Positions 49,823-58,462 of a stretch of 64,000 bases of DNA are shown piece after piece. Each line of letters starts with the position of its first letter. Position 1 is the stretch's first letter. A program made the translations under genes and the position numbers. Below the pieces are notes generated by a model, which was not told the origin of the DNA, did not search any database, and saw nothing but the letters and a program-made list of their open reading frames with translations. This stretch comes from Polyangiaceae bacterium (GTDB lineage: Bacteria; Myxococcota_A; Polyangia; Polyangiales; Polyangiaceae): positions 46,109 to 110,108 of the forward strand of contig JAICUB010000023.1 of the NCBI GenBank assembly GCA_025936045.1, given 5' to 3'.

Positions 49823-51039
49823 AGGTGCGCCGTGGCCGGAGCGGAGCGCTGCTTGCGCTCGGCATCGCGTTTGCGGCCTCCGAGCTCGGCTGTGCGCACA
49901 AGCCGAAACCCGGCGACGGACCCGCTGCGAGCGCGTCGGCTCCGCGCAAGAGCCACATCCTGCCGCCCACGCCGCCGCCCGTCCCGCGCCAGGGCATGGT
50001 GTTCATCCCGTCCGGCGCGCTCGTCGTCGGCACGCCGCCCGACCTCTACCCGCGCCTCGCCGACGAGGAGGTCGCGGGCGAGCAAGTCATCGTTCCGGCG
50101 TTCTACATCGACGTCTATGCGTACCCCGACGAAGAGGGCGCGATCCCGCTCACCAACGTCGCGCGCGACGACGCCGCGAACCTCTGCGCCGAGCGCGGCA
50201 AGCGCCTCTGCCGCGAGCTCGAGTGGGAGCGCGCGTGCAAGGGTCCCGAAAACCGCACTTACGAGTACGGGGATCGCTACCGCGCGGACGTGTGCGCCAC
50301 CGGCAGCCCGCCGATTCTCAGGCCGAGCGGCATCCGCGTCGGCTGCCGCAGCGACTGGGGCGTCTGGGATTTGCACGGTGGCGCCTGGGAGTGGACCGAG
50401 AGCCCGTTTCGTCGCGGCACGACCGGCCTCGTCACGGTGCGGGGCGGCAACGCGCCCGCGGGGGAGCTCGTCGGCCGCTGCGCGAACGCCATCGCACGCT
50501 CCGCCGACACCAAGGCGCCGAGCATCGGGTTTCGCTGTTGCATGGGGAGCGGCAAGACGCCCGATGTCGAGCTCGCGATCCGCCATCCCCGCAAGCTCGA
50601 AGCGCGCGAGCGCCTCGACCCGGGGCTCGTGCCCGAGCTCGTCCGCGTGTTGCCCGAAAACGCGCGGACCGCGCTCACGCGTCGCGGCGCGATCGCCCCC
50701 GACCGCATGTGGACGTGGTGGCCCGCGGGCAACGACGAGCTCACGATCCTGAGCCTGTGCGCGGGCATGGGGCGGCGTGCGCTCTGCGGCGTGCTGATCG
50801 CGCGCGTCGTGCTCGGCAAACCGAGCGCGCTCGTCTGGGCAGAGGGCGGCACCTGGCAACCGATGCTCCACGCCGAGAACGATCCGCGCGACATCTGGCT
50901 CCTCGGCGGCGACGATCCGGGCGCCTTTCGCCGCCGCATCAGTTACGTCTGGGGCCACGTCAACGTCGGGGCGCGCGAGCGGCGCATCGTGAACCTTAAA
51001 GAGGAGCGCGGGACACCAAGGCGGACGAGCGGAAATTGA
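49819..51039 (+). CDS. SUMF1/FGE-type lipoprotein
   Basis: A 406-residue lipoprotein from GTG 49819. Signal with lipobox S-E-L-G-C (M-K-V-R-R-G start), Pro-rich spacer, then a formylglycine-generating-enzyme-like fold (about 60-250). Landmarks are [42 protein letters not shown] and a closing G-F-R-C-C-M. Many proteins with this fold are not sulfatase activators but ligand-binding or kinase-associated domains. The about 150-residue C-terminal part is unrecognised. Coupling to an NtrC regulator suggests a regulatory or sensing role outside the cell membrane. Confidence 0.85.
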   Translation: MKVRRGRSGALLALGIAFAASELGCAHKPKPGDGPAASASAPRKSHILPPTPPPVPRQGMVFIPSGALVVGTPPDLYPRLADEEVAGEQVIVPAFYIDVYAYPDEEGAIPLTNVARDDAANLCAERGKRLCRELEWERACKGPENRTYEYGDRYRADVCATGSPPILRPSGIRVGCRSDWGVWDLHGGAWEWTESPFRRGTTGLVTVRGGNAPAGELVGRCANAIARSADTKAPSIGFRCCMGSGKTPDVELAIRHPRKLEARERLDPGLVPELVRVLPENARTALTRRGAIAPDRMWTWWPAGNDELTILSLCAGMGRRALCGVLIARVVLGKPSALVWAEGGTWQPMLHAENDPRDIWLLGGDDPGAFRRRISYVWGHVNVGARERRIVNLKEERGTPRRTSGN

Positions 51040-51182
51040 GCTCGAGGGCACGCCATGTCGACGCGCAGGAACGGCTTGTTTTTTTGGGGGGTGGGGTCCG
51101 CGTCCGACCTCGTGATCTGCGCGGCTCCGTCCGAACGTGTCGACTTGCCCGTGAGCTCACCTGCGCCTGAACGGTCGCGGCG

Positions 51183-51608
51183 TCAGCGCGGCTCGCAGTC
51201 GCCGTCGATGCGCCGCACAATCACCTTTTCTTGCCGCGCGAGCCGCTCGAGCTCGCGCGCATTGATCTGAACGCCGGCCGGGTTTTTGGTGTTGAGCGCT
51301 TGGGCGAGCGCCGCCGACGCACGCGCGCTCGAGCGGGCGAACGCGGCGTATTCGTGGACGTCCCGCGCGAGCTCGGGCGAGCCGCCGTCGAACGTGTCGA
51401 GGCGCTTGGCGAGACCCTCGTACTCGAGCGTCGCTTTGCCGTAAGCCGAGCTCGTCGGCTTCGCCGTGAGCCCTTCGATGGTGTCGAGTGACGAGTTCAC
51501 GCCACGGGCGAGCGTGCGGCAGCGCTTCACGTCACGCAGCCGCTCGCAGCCGAACAGCGCGAGCACGGCGGCGACGACGACGAGCACGCGAACGAGCCGA
51601 GCCGACAC
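51183..51608 (-). CDS. Small helical lipoprotein
   Basis: A 141-residue lipoprotein: M-S-A-R-L-V-R-V-L-V-V-V-A-A-V-L, lipobox L-F-G-C, mature C-E-R-L-R-D-V-K-R-C. The rest is alpha-helical with heptad-like Leu/Ala spacing (A-A-F-A-R-S-S-A-R-A-S-A-A-L-A-Q-A-L), suggesting a helical bundle. A final Cys in D-G-D-C-E-P-R could pair with the Cys near the start. It is divergent from the 51668 gene (about 60 bp). Function unknown. Confidence 0.75.
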   Translation of the reverse strand: MSARLVRVLVVVAAVLALFGCERLRDVKRCRTLARGVNSSLDTIEGLTAKPTSSAYGKATLEYEGLAKRLDTFDGGSPELARDVHEYAAFARSSARASAALAQALNTKNPAGVQINARELERLARQEKVIVRRIDGDCEPR

Positions 51609-51667
51609 GGGCCCCGGAACCTACACCAAGCCGGCTTTCGCGGTCTCGCGCTATAGTTTCTCCGAGC

Positions 51668-52774
51668 ATGCGCCCTCGCGTTGCCGGCCTCCTCTTCGCG
51701 GCGGGTGCGCTCTCGTGCTCGTGCCGGCACGAGCCGAGCCCGCAAAGGAGCGCTCCGTCCGCGCCCGCGTTCGCCGCCCCGCCCGAAGAGAGCCCGGGTG
51801 CTCGTGCCGTCGCGAGCGTGCTCGCCTCGGTTCACGAGAAGATCTCGCTCGCCGCGCCCGCTTGGCAGCTCCAGCCGCTCGCCTTCGGCCGCCACTTGCT
51901 CGTCCGGCTAGAGCAGGATCGGGTCGAGGTGCTCTCGACGCCGGAGCTCACGAGCAACATGGAGGTCAAGCTCGACGGAGCGCGCGCCGCCGTCGCCCTC
52001 GCGGGCGGCTCGGTCGTCGTGGCGGGTGCGAGCGCCGCCCTCAGGCTCGATCCGGGCGCGAAGGCCCCCGTGCGGCTGCCCCCCATCGCGTGGTTTCCCG
52101 GCACGCTCCTCGTCCCCGAACGGCGCGATTCGAACCTCGTCTGGGCTCTCCACGCCGGCGGCAAGAGCTCCGTGCGACAGCGCCTCGCGCTCGACCCCAC
52201 GCTCTCCTTCGACAAGGAAGTAACACTCGAGGGTTACAACGGGGGCGCCCTCGCGAGCCTGCGTAACGGCGCGTTTCTATTCGCGTCCGCGGGCGGCGTG
52301 CGCTCCGCGTTGCCCGAAAACCGACCCCGCTCGTTCTCGACCGAGTTTCCGCCCTGGCGCCTGCTCCCGGCGCGGCGTGTCGATCAGGCGTGGGCCGTCG
52401 CCGCCGACGGTCGCGTCGAGCTCTGGCAGCTCGGGGACCGGCTGCTCGTCAAACAGCGATTCAGCGCGGGGGCGGCGCCCTTCGACGCCGACGCGAGCCC
52501 CGACTACCTCGCCCTGGTCGTCGTCGACGAGCCGGGCGACGCGGAACGGCGCTTCCGGCTCCTCGTCTTCGATAACGACGGCAACCGCGTGCTCGAACAC
52601 GCGCTCGCGCCGGGCGCCCCCGAGTCGGGGCGCGACTGGACGGAGCTCGCCGTGCGCGATCGCCACGTCGTCCTCTCCGAGAGCGACCCGCTCGTCGCCG
52701 TCGGCGGCCCCGGTGCCCTCGAGGTCCTTCGACTTCCCACGGGTGAGCGCCTGCTCTTCCGCGAGGCACCCTGA
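51668..52774 (+). CDS. Lipoprotein with beta-propeller-like repeats
   Basis: A 368-residue lipoprotein from ATG 51668 (M-R-P-R-V-A-G-L-L-F-A-A-G-A-L-S), lipobox A-L-S-C-S-C (Cys in L-S-C). The body alternates short strands with Gly/Asp turns and repeated W/Val blade-like motifs (V-D-Q-A-W-A-V-A-A-D-G-R-V-E-L-W, R-L-L-V-F-D-N-D-G-N-R-V-L). It is probably a seven- or eight-bladed propeller of the quinoprotein/PQQ-like or WD type, though no ligand signature is clear. It is followed after 48 bp by the ClpA-like gene. Function unknown. Confidence 0.75.
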   Translation: MRPRVAGLLFAAGALSCSCRHEPSPQRSAPSAPAFAAPPEESPGARAVASVLASVHEKISLAAPAWQLQPLAFGRHLLVRLEQDRVEVLSTPELTSNMEVKLDGARAAVALAGGSVVVAGASAALRLDPGAKAPVRLPPIAWFPGTLLVPERRDSNLVWALHAGGKSSVRQRLALDPTLSFDKEVTLEGYNGGALASLRNGAFLFASAGGVRSALPENRPRSFSTEFPPWRLLPARRVDQAWAVAADGRVELWQLGDRLLVKQRFSAGAAPFDADASPDYLALVVVDEPGDAERRFRLLVFDNDGNRVLEHALAPGAPESGRDWTELAVRDRHVVLSESDPLVAVGGPGALEVLRLPTGERLLFREAP

Positions 52775-52822
52775 CGCGGCCCAGCCGTAGCTCGGCGGTC
52801 CGGAGGCGCGACCGGCGAGAAG

Positions 52823-55342
52823 TTGGCCGTTCCGGGCCCGCGGGGCAGAAGCTCGTTCGGGATGACGTCCGCCCGGATCGAGCCTGAACTGAACGCCCTG
52901 AAGCAGCTGGCCGAAGACCTCGCCGGCCGTCAGAAAGATCGGCTGACGAGCGCCCACCTGCTCGCCGCCATCGCCGCGCGCCCGAGCCCGGCCGCGCTGC
53001 TGCTCCAGGAACGCAAGCTCTCGCTCGACGAGATCCTGCGTCTCGGCCGCAGCGTCCCGGACGATTTCAGCGAGTCGGTGCAAAAGCTCCTGTCCAAAGC
53101 GCACGCGATCGGCGCGCGCATGGGCAAGACTCGCGCGTCGGCCGAGCACCTGCTCATCGCCCTGCTCGGCGAGCCGCGTGCGGCCGCGCGCCGCGTCGTC
53201 GAGGACGCGGGCGCCGACGTCGCGCGCCTGCGCACCGCCGCGCTCCAGCTCGGCCAGGGGCTCGTTGCCGGGCGCCGCCTGCCCGATCGCGCCGGCGTCG
53301 CACCCGCCGCCGCCCCGCTGCCGCCGCCTGCTCCACGCCGGCCCGAGCCCGGTCGCCGCCCGGCGACGGCGGTCTCGCTCTTCAGCCTCGCGCTCAAGAA
53401 GGCGCCCCCCGTCGAACCCGAGACGGACGCGCCGCCGCCCGTCAGGGAAGCGTCGCCCGCCCCCGTTCTGCAACACGGCGCGGCCGGTTCGCCGCCGGCC
53501 GCCCCCGCCGTCGCTCCCGACGACCGCTTCGAGCTCGATCCGCAACGCTTCCCGATGCTCGTCGCGCTCGGCAAGAACCTCACGCGCGCGGCCGCCCGCG
53601 GCGAGCTCGATCCCGTCGTGGGTCGCGAGGCCGTGATCGAACAAGTGCTCGACGTGCTCGCCAAGCGCGAAGGGAACAACCCGTGCCTCGTGGGCGTCGC
53701 CGGCGTCGGCAAGACGAGCGTCGTGCGCGGGCTCGCGCAGCGCATCGCCGAACAGCGCGACGGCGCCGCGCTCGACGAGCGCATCGTCGTACAAATCCCG
53801 ATCGGCGAGCTCGTCGCCGGGACGGGCGTGCGCGGCGCGCTCGCGGCGCGCCTCGGCCAGATCCGCAAAGAGACGCTGCTCGCGCGCGGGCGCATCGTGA
53901 TTTTCTTCGACGAAATTCACCAGCTCTTTTTGGGCGAGGCGGCCGAAGAGATCGCGAGCGAGCTCAAGATCGCGCTCGCGCGCGGCGAAATCCCGTGTAT
54001 CGGCGCGACGACGCTCGAGGAGTATCAAAAAGCGATCGGCAACGACGCCGCGCTCGCCCGCCGCTTCTCGCTCGTCGAAGTCGACGAACCGTCGCGTGAA
54101 GACGCGTACCTCGTGCTCGACGCCCTCAAGCCGAGCCTCGAAGCTCACCATGCCGTGAGCTACCAAGCGGACGCGCTCGCCATGGCCGTCGCCTGGTCGG
54201 TGCGGTACCTGCCGGGCCGCGCGCTGCCGGACAAGGCCGTCTCCATCCTCGATCTCGCGGGCGCCCGCACGCGTCGCCGCTCTCGCCTGTCGGTCGGCCC
54301 CGAAACGGTCGCCGAGGTCGTCGCCGAGCTCGCCGACATGCCCGTCGAGCGGCTACTCGAAGCGGACGGCGATCGCATGCTGAAGCTCGAGGAAATCCTC
54401 GCCGAGCGCGTCGTCGGCCACACCGCCGGCATCCGCAAAATCGCGCGCATTCTCCGGCGTAACGCCGCGGGACTCGGCTCGCGGCGCCCCATCGGCACCT
54501 TCCACTTGCTCGGGCCGACCGGCGTCGGCAAAACCGAAACGGCGAAGGCCATCGCCGAAGTCCTGTTCCATTGCGAGAGCGCCATGACGCGCCTCGATCT
54601 CTCCGAGTTCAGCGAGGCGCATGCCGTCGCGCGTCTCATCGGCGCGCCGCCCGGCTACGTCGGGCACGAAGCGGGCGGACAACTGACGGAAGCAGTTCGG
54701 CGCCGTCCCTACCAGGTCATCCTGCTCGACGAGATCGAGAAGGCGCACCCCGACGTGCTCACGGCGTTCCTCGGCGTCTTCGACGAAGGCCGCCTCACCG
54801 ACGGTCGCGGCCGCACCGTCGACTTCACGAACACCGTCATCCTCATGACCTCGAACCTCGGCTCCGAGGAGACGCAGGCGAGCGCGCGCCGCCGCGTCGG
54901 CTTCGCGGGCGGCGACGCGCCGGACGACGATCTCGAGACCCGCATCGTCGCCGCCGCGCGCGCCGCGCTCGCCCCCGAGCTCTACAACCGCATCGACGAA
55001 GTCCTGGTTTTCTCGCCGCTCGGCCGCGCCGAGGTGCGCGAAATCGCGCGCCGCCTGCTCGCCGCGATGGCGCAGGCGCTGCTCGATCAGCGTCGCGTCC
55101 GCCTCGAGTACGGAGCCGAAGTCGTCGAGCACCTGCTCGATCGCGGCGGCTACGATCCCACGCTCGGCGCGCGTCCGATGAAGCGCACCATCGCGCGCCT
55201 CGTCGAAGCCCCGCTCGCCGAACGTTTGCTCAAAGGCGAGCTTCCGCGCGGCAGCGTCGCCTTGCTCGAGGTGTGCGACGGCGTGCTCGACTTCGACGTC
55301 ATCGAAGCTGCGCGCGACGTGACCGCAGGCGCGGCGGAATAG
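52823..55342 (+). CDS. ClpA/ClpC-type AAA+ protease-unfoldase ATPase
   Basis: An 839-residue protein from TTG 52823. An ATG at 52862 (M-T-S-A-R-I-E-P) gives 826 and fits the Clp N-domain start better. The N-domain is at about 15-155. A Pro/Ala/Arg-rich linker of about 90 residues is longer than usual. AAA-1 has G-V-A-G-V-G-K-T near 290 and the sensor region F-F-D-E-I-H-Q-L-F. AAA-2 has G-P-T-G-V-G-K-T near 564, L-L-D-E-I-E-K-A-H and Y-N-R-I-D-E-V-L-V-F. The ClpB middle domain is absent, so it is ClpA/ClpC-like. A ClpP-docking loop is not assignable by eye. Confidence 0.9.
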   Translation: MAVPGPRGRSSFGMTSARIEPELNALKQLAEDLAGRQKDRLTSAHLLAAIAARPSPAALLLQERKLSLDEILRLGRSVPDDFSESVQKLLSKAHAIGARMGKTRASAEHLLIALLGEPRAAARRVVEDAGADVARLRTAALQLGQGLVAGRRLPDRAGVAPAAAPLPPPAPRRPEPGRRPATAVSLFSLALKKAPPVEPETDAPPPVREASPAPVLQHGAAGSPPAAPAVAPDDRFELDPQRFPMLVALGKNLTRAAARGELDPVVGREAVIEQVLDVLAKREGNNPCLVGVAGVGKTSVVRGLAQRIAEQRDGAALDERIVVQIPIGELVAGTGVRGALAARLGQIRKETLLARGRIVIFFDEIHQLFLGEAAEEIASELKIALARGEIPCIGATTLEEYQKAIGNDAALARRFSLVEVDEPSREDAYLVLDALKPSLEAHHAVSYQADALAMAVAWSVRYLPGRALPDKAVSILDLAGARTRRRSRLSVGPETVAEVVAELADMPVERLLEADGDRMLKLEEILAERVVGHTAGIRKIARILRRNAAGLGSRRPIGTFHLLGPTGVGKTETAKAIAEVLFHCESAMTRLDLSEFSEAHAVARLIGAPPGYVGHEAGGQLTEAVRRRPYQVILLDEIEKAHPDVLTAFLGVFDEGRLTDGRGRTVDFTNTVILMTSNLGSEETQASARRRVGFAGGDAPDDDLETRIVAAARAALAPELYNRIDEVLVFSPLGRAEVREIARRLLAAMAQALLDQRRVRLEYGAEVVEHLLDRGGYDPTLGARPMKRTIARLVEAPLAERLLKGELPRGSVALLEVCDGVLDFDVIEAARDVTAGAAE

Positions 55343-55556
55343 TAGGGCGCGCGGGGCACGGCGCCGCACGGTGCTCTCGCACTCCGGCTGCGTGCTAAAC
55401 TCCACTCATGCCGGGCGAACCGCGCGCCGCCACGCGACCGACGAGGACGTGCTCGACGCGCCGGAGCGGGGCTCTCACGTCTGGTTGGTCGAGTCGCTCG
55501 CGCGCATGGCGCCGGCGGGCGACTCGAAGTGAAGCTTCGGGTTAGGGGCGACCAGC
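55343..55556. other. Intergenic region with a short GC3-rich reading frame
   Basis: Between the Clp-like and hydrolase genes. The frame from GTG 55392 to TGA 55532 codes for 46 residues whose last 31 (from T-D-E-D-V-L-D-A-P-E) have almost only G/C third bases. An ATG at 55408 in a different frame shows the same bias for its first ten codons, so a frameshifted short gene is possible. Confidence 0.3.
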
Positions 55557-56474
55557 GTGCTCCCGCTCGATCGCTTTCTCTCGGGCGTCCTCGTAGCGAT
55601 CGTGCTGCTCCTCACGGCCGGCATCGCCGTGCACGTCGGTACGCCGTATTTCGAGCGCGCGCTCGGCGCGACCGGCGCCGAAAAAACGGCGCCCGTGGCG
55701 CCGTCGAGCGCCGGCGTGCTCGTGGCGCCGAGCGCCGTCCCCTCCACGCGCCATGACGAAGGCGAGCACTCCGCCTACGAGCGCGGTCCGACGCGCCGCG
55801 AGCTCCCCTTGGCGGCGCCGTCCGGCTCGCCCGGACCGTCCGGCGTCTTTCTGCTGCGCGCGCGCAACCTGAGCGGGCGGAGCGGCAGCGTGTTCGTCCC
55901 TGCCCAGGCGACGGGCGTCGCGTCCCCGCTGCTCGTCTTGTTCCACGGCACCGGCGGGAGCGGCGCCGACATGGTGAATACCTTTCGCGCCGTCGCCGAG
56001 GAGCGCGGCATCATCCTGCTCGCCCCCGACTCCGGCCACTCCCCGAACGGCACCTACAACTGGCAAGTCCCCGACAGCCCCGGCGACAGCACGCCCGATC
56101 AAGCGCATGTCGCCGCTTGTCTCGCCGAAGTCTTGGCCGCGCCCGGTCTCCACGTCGATCACGAGCGCGTGCTCGCCCTCGGTCATTCGGGCGGCGGGAG
56201 CAGCGCCGCGTACATGGCCACGACCGACCCGCGCTTTGGCGCGTTCGCCGTGCTCCATGGCGGAGTCTTCGCGGGCGGCCTCGGGACTCACCGCGTTCCG
56301 GCCTGGTTTTCGACCGGCACCGAGGATCCGCTACGCCCGGCCGTCGTCGTCGAACGGGCCGCCGCCGCGGCCGGCGCCCATGCGACGACCGTGACGACGC
56401 ACCTTTACCCCGGCGGCCACGCCATGTCCGAGGCCGAGCTCCGCGACGTCATCGCCTGGTGGTTGGGCGGTTGA
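55557..56474 (+). CDS. Membrane-anchored alpha/beta-hydrolase
   Basis: A 305-residue hydrolase from GTG 55557. An N-terminal anchor (F-L-S-G-V-L-V-A-I-V-L-L-L-T-A-G-I-A-V) is followed by a spacer of about 65 residues. The catalytic fold shows L-L-V-L-F-H-G-T-G-G-S-G (oxyanion-type turn), G-H-S-G-G-G-S near 205 (nucleophile elbow G-x-S-x-G) and Y-P-G-G-H-A-M near the end (catalytic His). It resembles polyhydroxybutyrate-depolymerase/feruloyl-esterase-like secreted enzymes and the 9438-10382 product. Substrate unknown. Confidence 0.82.
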   Translation: MLPLDRFLSGVLVAIVLLLTAGIAVHVGTPYFERALGATGAEKTAPVAPSSAGVLVAPSAVPSTRHDEGEHSAYERGPTRRELPLAAPSGSPGPSGVFLLRARNLSGRSGSVFVPAQATGVASPLLVLFHGTGGSGADMVNTFRAVAEERGIILLAPDSGHSPNGTYNWQVPDSPGDSTPDQAHVAACLAEVLAAPGLHVDHERVLALGHSGGGSSAAYMATTDPRFGAFAVLHGGVFAGGLGTHRVPAWFSTGTEDPLRPAVVVERAAAAAGAHATTVTTHLYPGGHAMSEAELRDVIAWWLGG

Positions 56475-56484
56475 CGCCGGCGCG

Positions 56485-56871
56485 TCAGCCGCCGCCCGAG
56501 GCGATGCCGAAATCGCTGAAGTACTTCTTACAGTCCTTGTCGCTCGGGTGCGCCTGACAATAGCTGCCCCAACAGTTGGAGAAGGCGCTCGCTTGTGCGT
56601 CGCAGGCATTCCGCCCGCTCGCGTCGCACTTGTCCTGCACCTTCTCGGCGCAATCGTAATAGTCGTCCCTCTGCTTGTCGCACTTGGACGCGTCGGCCAC
56701 GCCGTTCACGTCGTCGCAGAGCTTGTCGCACGTCATGCCGTCCACGAGACCCGCGATCCTGTCCGAGCACTTCTGCTGCTCGTCGCAGACCGTTTTGCAC
56801 TTGCTGGCGCAGCCCACGGCGAAACTTCCAAGAGCCAGCACCCACGCCACCATCGTTCGATTAAGCATCAT
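56485..56871 (-). CDS. Small Cys-rich lipoprotein, paralogue A
   Basis: A 128-residue lipoprotein from ATG 56871 (GAGG 5 nt upstream; ATG 56868 directly follows). Signal M-M-L-N-R-T-M-V-A-W-V-L-A-L, lipobox F-A-V-G-C. The mature chain begins C-A-S-K-C-K-T-V-C-D-E-Q-Q-K-C and has repeating Cys spacings (C-D-K-L-C, C-D-K-Q-R-D-D-Y-Y-D-C) plus a Gly tail. It matches the product of 57828-58193 (shared C-K-C, K-C-D-K-Q, Y-x-D-C), so the two are diverged duplicates. Function unknown. Confidence 0.78.
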   Translation of the reverse strand: MMLNRTMVAWVLALGSFAVGCASKCKTVCDEQQKCSDRIAGLVDGMTCDKLCDDVNGVADASKCDKQRDDYYDCAEKVQDKCDASGRNACDAQASAFSNCWGSYCQAHPSDKDCKKYFSDFGIASGGG

Positions 56872-57038
56872 GAGGTCCTCGTTCGTATCGAGAGAGCGGC
56901 CACCACTCCCATAGAGCCGCTCAATACCGGCCGGTTCCGCGCGGCGTCCAGCAAATTGGCGCGCCAAGCCCCTGCACTCGGAGATCCGGCAGAAAGTCCT
57001 GCTCGGGACCGAGGGCCCCGTGCTACCGAACGAAGTCG

Positions 57039-57719
57039 ATGCTTCGCTCGAGTAGGGCGCTTCTCGTCGTACCGCTTTGCTTCGTCCTCGCCACGGCGTG
57101 CAAGAAAAGGAAGCCGAGTGACGAACCGGAGCTGCCGACGGTTACGGGCAGCGGCGTCACGTCGTCGCAGTCACGCACGCTCCCCCCGTTCACGCGGGTC
57201 GAGGTCAAAGGGGCGCTCGCGGTGACGGTCAACGTCGGCAAGGGCGCGCCGCTCGAGCTCCACGGCGACGACAACCTGTTCTCGCACGTCGAGTCGACCG
57301 TCGTGAACGGCGCGCTCACGCTCGAGCCGGACGCGGTGCTCCAGCCGTCGCAGGCGTTTCGGCTCGCCGTGGGTACCGCAGCGCTCGAAGAAATCGACGC
57401 GGCCGTTGCGGCCAAGGTCACCGTTCACGGCGTCGAAGGCGACCAGTTCGTGCTGCGGGCCGGAGGAGCCGGACAAATCACCGCGGACGGCTCGTGCGCC
57501 GAGCTCACCGCTCTCGCGCGGACGGCATCACGCATCGACCTCGCTGGCTTTTCGGCTGCGAACGCGCACGCGATCGCCGTGGACTTCGCGCGCATCACCC
57601 TTGGCCATCTCGAGAAGCTGGACGCGACGCAGCACGGCATGGCCATGATCAGCTACGACGGCAGCCCCGAGCTCACGACTCACGCCGATCGACCTTCGAA
57701 CGTCGCGCCCCGCCGCTGA
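57039..57719 (+). CDS. DUF2807-type lipoprotein (GIN/head-domain-like)
   Basis: A 226-residue lipoprotein: M-L-R-S-S-R-A-L-L-V-V-P-L-C, lipobox L-A-T-A-C, mature C-K-K-R-K. The body shows the DUF2807 parallel beta-helix pattern: G-S-G-V-T-S-S-Q, F-T-R-V-E-V-K-G-A-L-A-V-T-V, P-L-E-L-H-G-D-D-N-L, then repeated short strands with S/T/D-rich turns. Such proteins are often exported and of unknown role. It sits between the two Cys-rich paralogue genes on the opposite strand. Confidence 0.85.
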   Translation: MLRSSRALLVVPLCFVLATACKKRKPSDEPELPTVTGSGVTSSQSRTLPPFTRVEVKGALAVTVNVGKGAPLELHGDDNLFSHVESTVVNGALTLEPDAVLQPSQAFRLAVGTAALEEIDAAVAAKVTVHGVEGDQFVLRAGGAGQITADGSCAELTALARTASRIDLAGFSAANAHAIAVDFARITLGHLEKLDATQHGMAMISYDGSPELTTHADRPSNVAPRR

Positions 57720-57827
57720 GGATCGGCCCCCGCGCGATGGGCCCGCACGAAACGGGCCCATCCGCCTTCAGCAATCGGTGTCGTGCGACCGACCATGGTC
57801 AGTCACAATCCCCAAACGGGGCAAGCC

Positions 57828-58193
57828 TCAGGTGGCGCCGGGGGCGTCGGCCTGCGCAGCGGTGCACGCTGAATCGGTCGCGTGCGCGGCGCAGTACGTC
57901 CCGACGCACGTGAAGAACGCCGTGAACTTGTCTTCACACGCGTCCGTCGTGGCGCATTGATCCTTGCCGTCTTCGCAATCGAAATAGTCGTCCTTCTGCT
58001 TGTCGCACTTGGCCGCGTCCGAGACCTTGTCGAGATCCTCACAGGCCTTGTCGCAGTCGCGGTTCTTGTCCGCGTCCGTGGCGTCCGCGCACTTTTTGCT
58101 GTCGTCGCACTCCGACTTGCACTTGTTGCCGCAGCCCACCGCCAGGCCCCCGAGAGCCACCGCGCACACCACCAATAGCTTGCTAAGATTCAT
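57828..58193 (-). CDS. Small Cys-rich lipoprotein, paralogue B
   Basis: A 121-residue lipoprotein from ATG 58193 (AGAGAGGACGAC before it). Signal M-N-L-S-K-L-L-V-V-C-A-V-A-L, lipobox L-A-V-G-C, mature C-G-N-K-C-K-S-E-C-D. At least ten Cys follow in spacings shared with paralogue A (C-D-K-A-C, C-D-K-Q-K-D-D-Y-F-D-C, F-T-C-V-G-T-Y-C). A strong inverted repeat region lies upstream (58281-58348). Function unknown. Confidence 0.78.
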   Translation of the reverse strand: MNLSKLLVVCAVALGGLAVGCGNKCKSECDDSKKCADATDADKNRDCDKACEDLDKVSDAAKCDKQKDDYFDCEDGKDQCATTDACEDKFTAFFTCVGTYCAAHATDSACTAAQADAPGAT

Positions 58194-58280
58194 GTCGTCC
58201 TCTCTGCTTGTTGTTTGGGGAGCGGCGAGCACTCCCGCGAACCGCACACTTCAGCTCACTCCCTCGTGGTCTGTCCAGAA

Positions 58281-58302
58281 AATATCTTCTAAAGCCGATA
58301 TT
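58281..58302. promoter_or_regulatory. Inverted repeat upstream of paralogue B
   Basis: Arms AATATC (58281-58286) and GATATT (58297-58302) with a 10-bp spacer lie in the longest AT-rich stretch near this gene, 88 bp upstream of its ATG. A repressor site or promoter element is a reasonable guess. Confidence 0.4.
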
Positions 58303-58320
58303 CTTCGGGCTAGGACTGCG

Positions 58321-58348
58321 CGCAGTGTTGCTCGTTTGCAACACTGCG
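58321..58348. promoter_or_regulatory. Perfect 11-bp stem hairpin
   Basis: CGCAGTGTTGC (58321-58331) and GCAACACTGCG (58338-58348) are exact complements around the 6-nt loop TCGTTT. It lies between the divergently spaced paralogue B gene and the end of the 58463 gene. No T-run follows on either strand, so it may be an operator, a terminator or a small RNA element. Confidence 0.5.
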
Positions 58349-58462
58349 TCCGCACTCAAGGCGTCTTCTCGAGTGCGAGAAACGGAGCTTTGACGCGCGA
58401 CCGTCGGCCCGTATTCAACAAGGCCGGCTGGAGCAATTCTACCGTGATGCGAACGACCGAAT

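Noticed and set aside
52277..54166. 629-codon minus-strand frame
   Set aside because: It is antisense to the ClpA-like gene; no recognisable domain.
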